DNA from: Schleiferiaceae bacterium
GTDB lineage: Bacteria; Bacteroidota; Bacteroidia; Flavobacteriales; Schleiferiaceae
NCBI GenBank assembly: GCA_023260615.1
Contig: JALQUY010000092.1
Coordinates: forward strand, 318-6,156
Length of the DNA stretch: 5,839 nucleotides
Reading direction: 5' to 3'
Shown piece after piece: positions 5,285 to 5,839 of the stretch (position 1 is the first letter of the stretch; each line of letters starts with the position of its first letter). Made by a program: the position numbers and the translations under genes. The notes below the pieces were generated by a model. It searched no databases. It was given only the letters and a program-made list of their open reading frames with translations, and was not told where the DNA came from.

Positions 5285-5839
5285 TTAAGAGCCGCAGGCC
5301 TCACACGCATCTGGATTGTCCAAGGAACAGGCTACTGCTTCTTCAGCGGAATAGACCTTGCTTGGTTCCACGGATACGGCAGCGGCTTCTGAGGACGCAG
5401 GCATGCCCTCAAAGGCTGCTTCTTGTCCAGGCAAGGCTTCGGCTTTTTTCTTGACCGTAAACTTGATTGCCGCAGAGGCTGCCTTCGTGCGGAGGTAGTA
5501 CATACCTGTCTTGAGGCCCTTCTTCCAGGCATAAAAATGCATGGACGTGAGTTTTCCCATGTTGGGAGACTCCACAAAGAGGTTGAGAGACTGGCTCTGG
5601 TCGATAAACATACCGCGGTCCGCTGCCATGTCGATGATATCCTTCATGGACATTTCCCACACGGTTTTGTAGAGTTCCTTGATATTATCGGGAATGCCTT
5701 CAATGCTTTGAATGGACCCGTTGTTCGCCATGATGGCGTTCTTCACATCCTCATTCCAAAGACCAAGTTTCACCAAATCCACTAGGAGGTGCTTGTTCAC
5801 GACAATGAACTCACCCGAAAGCACACGACGCGTGTACAA
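5285..5839 (-). CDS. nrdA: Class I ribonucleoside-diphosphate reductase large (alpha) subunit, C-terminal part
   Basis: Reduces ribonucleoside diphosphates to deoxy forms in the cytoplasm, together with the radical-bearing small subunit NrdB. Only the last 184 codons are visible; the gene enters from the right edge, where the first codon (TTG, Leu) is internal to the protein. Recognisable blocks: LYTRRVLSGEF (1-11), MFIDQSQSLNLF (77-88), GKLTSMHFYAWKKGLKTGMYY (95-115), where the Tyr114-Tyr115 pair matches the radical-transfer tyrosines 730/731 of E. coli NrdA. The tail after about residue 130 is a flexible Ala/Glu/Ser-rich linker, ending CSLDNPDACEACGS with the redox-active Cys179-x-x-Cys182 pair that re-reduces the active site. 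This ending resembles animal RRM1 more than E. coli NrdA. A strong terminator follows 25 nt after the TAA stop, so nrdA is not co-transcribed with the next genes. NrdB and any NrdR boxes would be outside the window. Confidence 0.96.
   Translation of the reverse strand: MYTRRVLSGEFIVVNKHLLVDLVKLGLWNEDVKNAIMANNGSIQSIEGIPDNIKELYKTVWEMSMKDIIDMAADRGMFIDQSQSLNLFVESPNMGKLTSMHFYAWKKGLKTGMYYLRTKAASAAIKFTVKKKAEALPGQEAAFEGMPASSEAAAVSVEPSKVYSAEEAVACSLDNPDACEACGS

Noticed and set aside
5423..5785. 120-codon plus-strand open frame opposite nrdA
   Set aside because: Antisense shadow of a highly conserved reductase segment.
1..5839. Mobile element, CRISPR array, toxin-antitoxin or phage defence system
   Set aside because: No transposase or integrase, no spaced direct repeats and no defence-type domain was seen; all real frames are housekeeping or surface genes.

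Overview
The window looks like chromosomal DNA of a Bacteroidota bacterium, probably Flavobacteriales or a relative, with base composition near half G+C by eye. The lineage call rests on three things: SprB-type surface repeats in a secreted protein, a DnaG primase whose N-terminal zinc-ribbon ligands are all replaced (a form I recall from flavobacterial primases), and a eukaryote-like class I ribonucleotide reductase tail. Start codons also lack Shine-Dalgarno sequences, as is usual in this phylum. Species cannot be fixed from the sequence alone.

Every gene I can support is on the minus strand, so the transcription order runs from high to low coordinates. (1) 5839-5285: C-terminal 184 codons of the large subunit of class I ribonucleotide reductase (nrdA), cut by the window edge and followed by a strong C(UUCG)G hairpin terminator at 5231-5260. 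(2) 5230-5133: leader or promoter region of the next unit, with no clear promoter motif. (3) 5132-3214: a tight cluster of a 59-residue single-pass membrane protein, a DjlA-like membrane co-chaperone (TerB plus J domain), a trans-type polyprenyl diphosphate synthase and then DnaG primase (3213-1282). The gaps are 25 nt, a 4-nt ATGA overlap and 26 nt, so these four genes are very likely one operon. (4) After an 88-nt gap, 1193-1: the N-terminal 397 codons of a secreted, multi-domain adhesin-like protein with a signal peptide, an Ig-like module and SprB repeats. It runs off the left edge of the window.

Functionally the window is mostly housekeeping: dNTP supply (nrdA), replication priming (dnaG), isoprenoid chain synthesis for quinone or carrier lipid, and membrane-linked chaperone work. 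The secreted repeat protein is the accessory element, probably a type IX secretion substrate. I saw no mobile element, CRISPR array, tRNA or rRNA. No stretch over 300 bases lacks a gene. I found no convincing new multi-gene system. The points most worth a second look are the zinc-less primase, the unannotated 59-residue membrane protein leading the operon, the uncharacterised N-terminal domain of the adhesin, and the eukaryote-like reductase tail.
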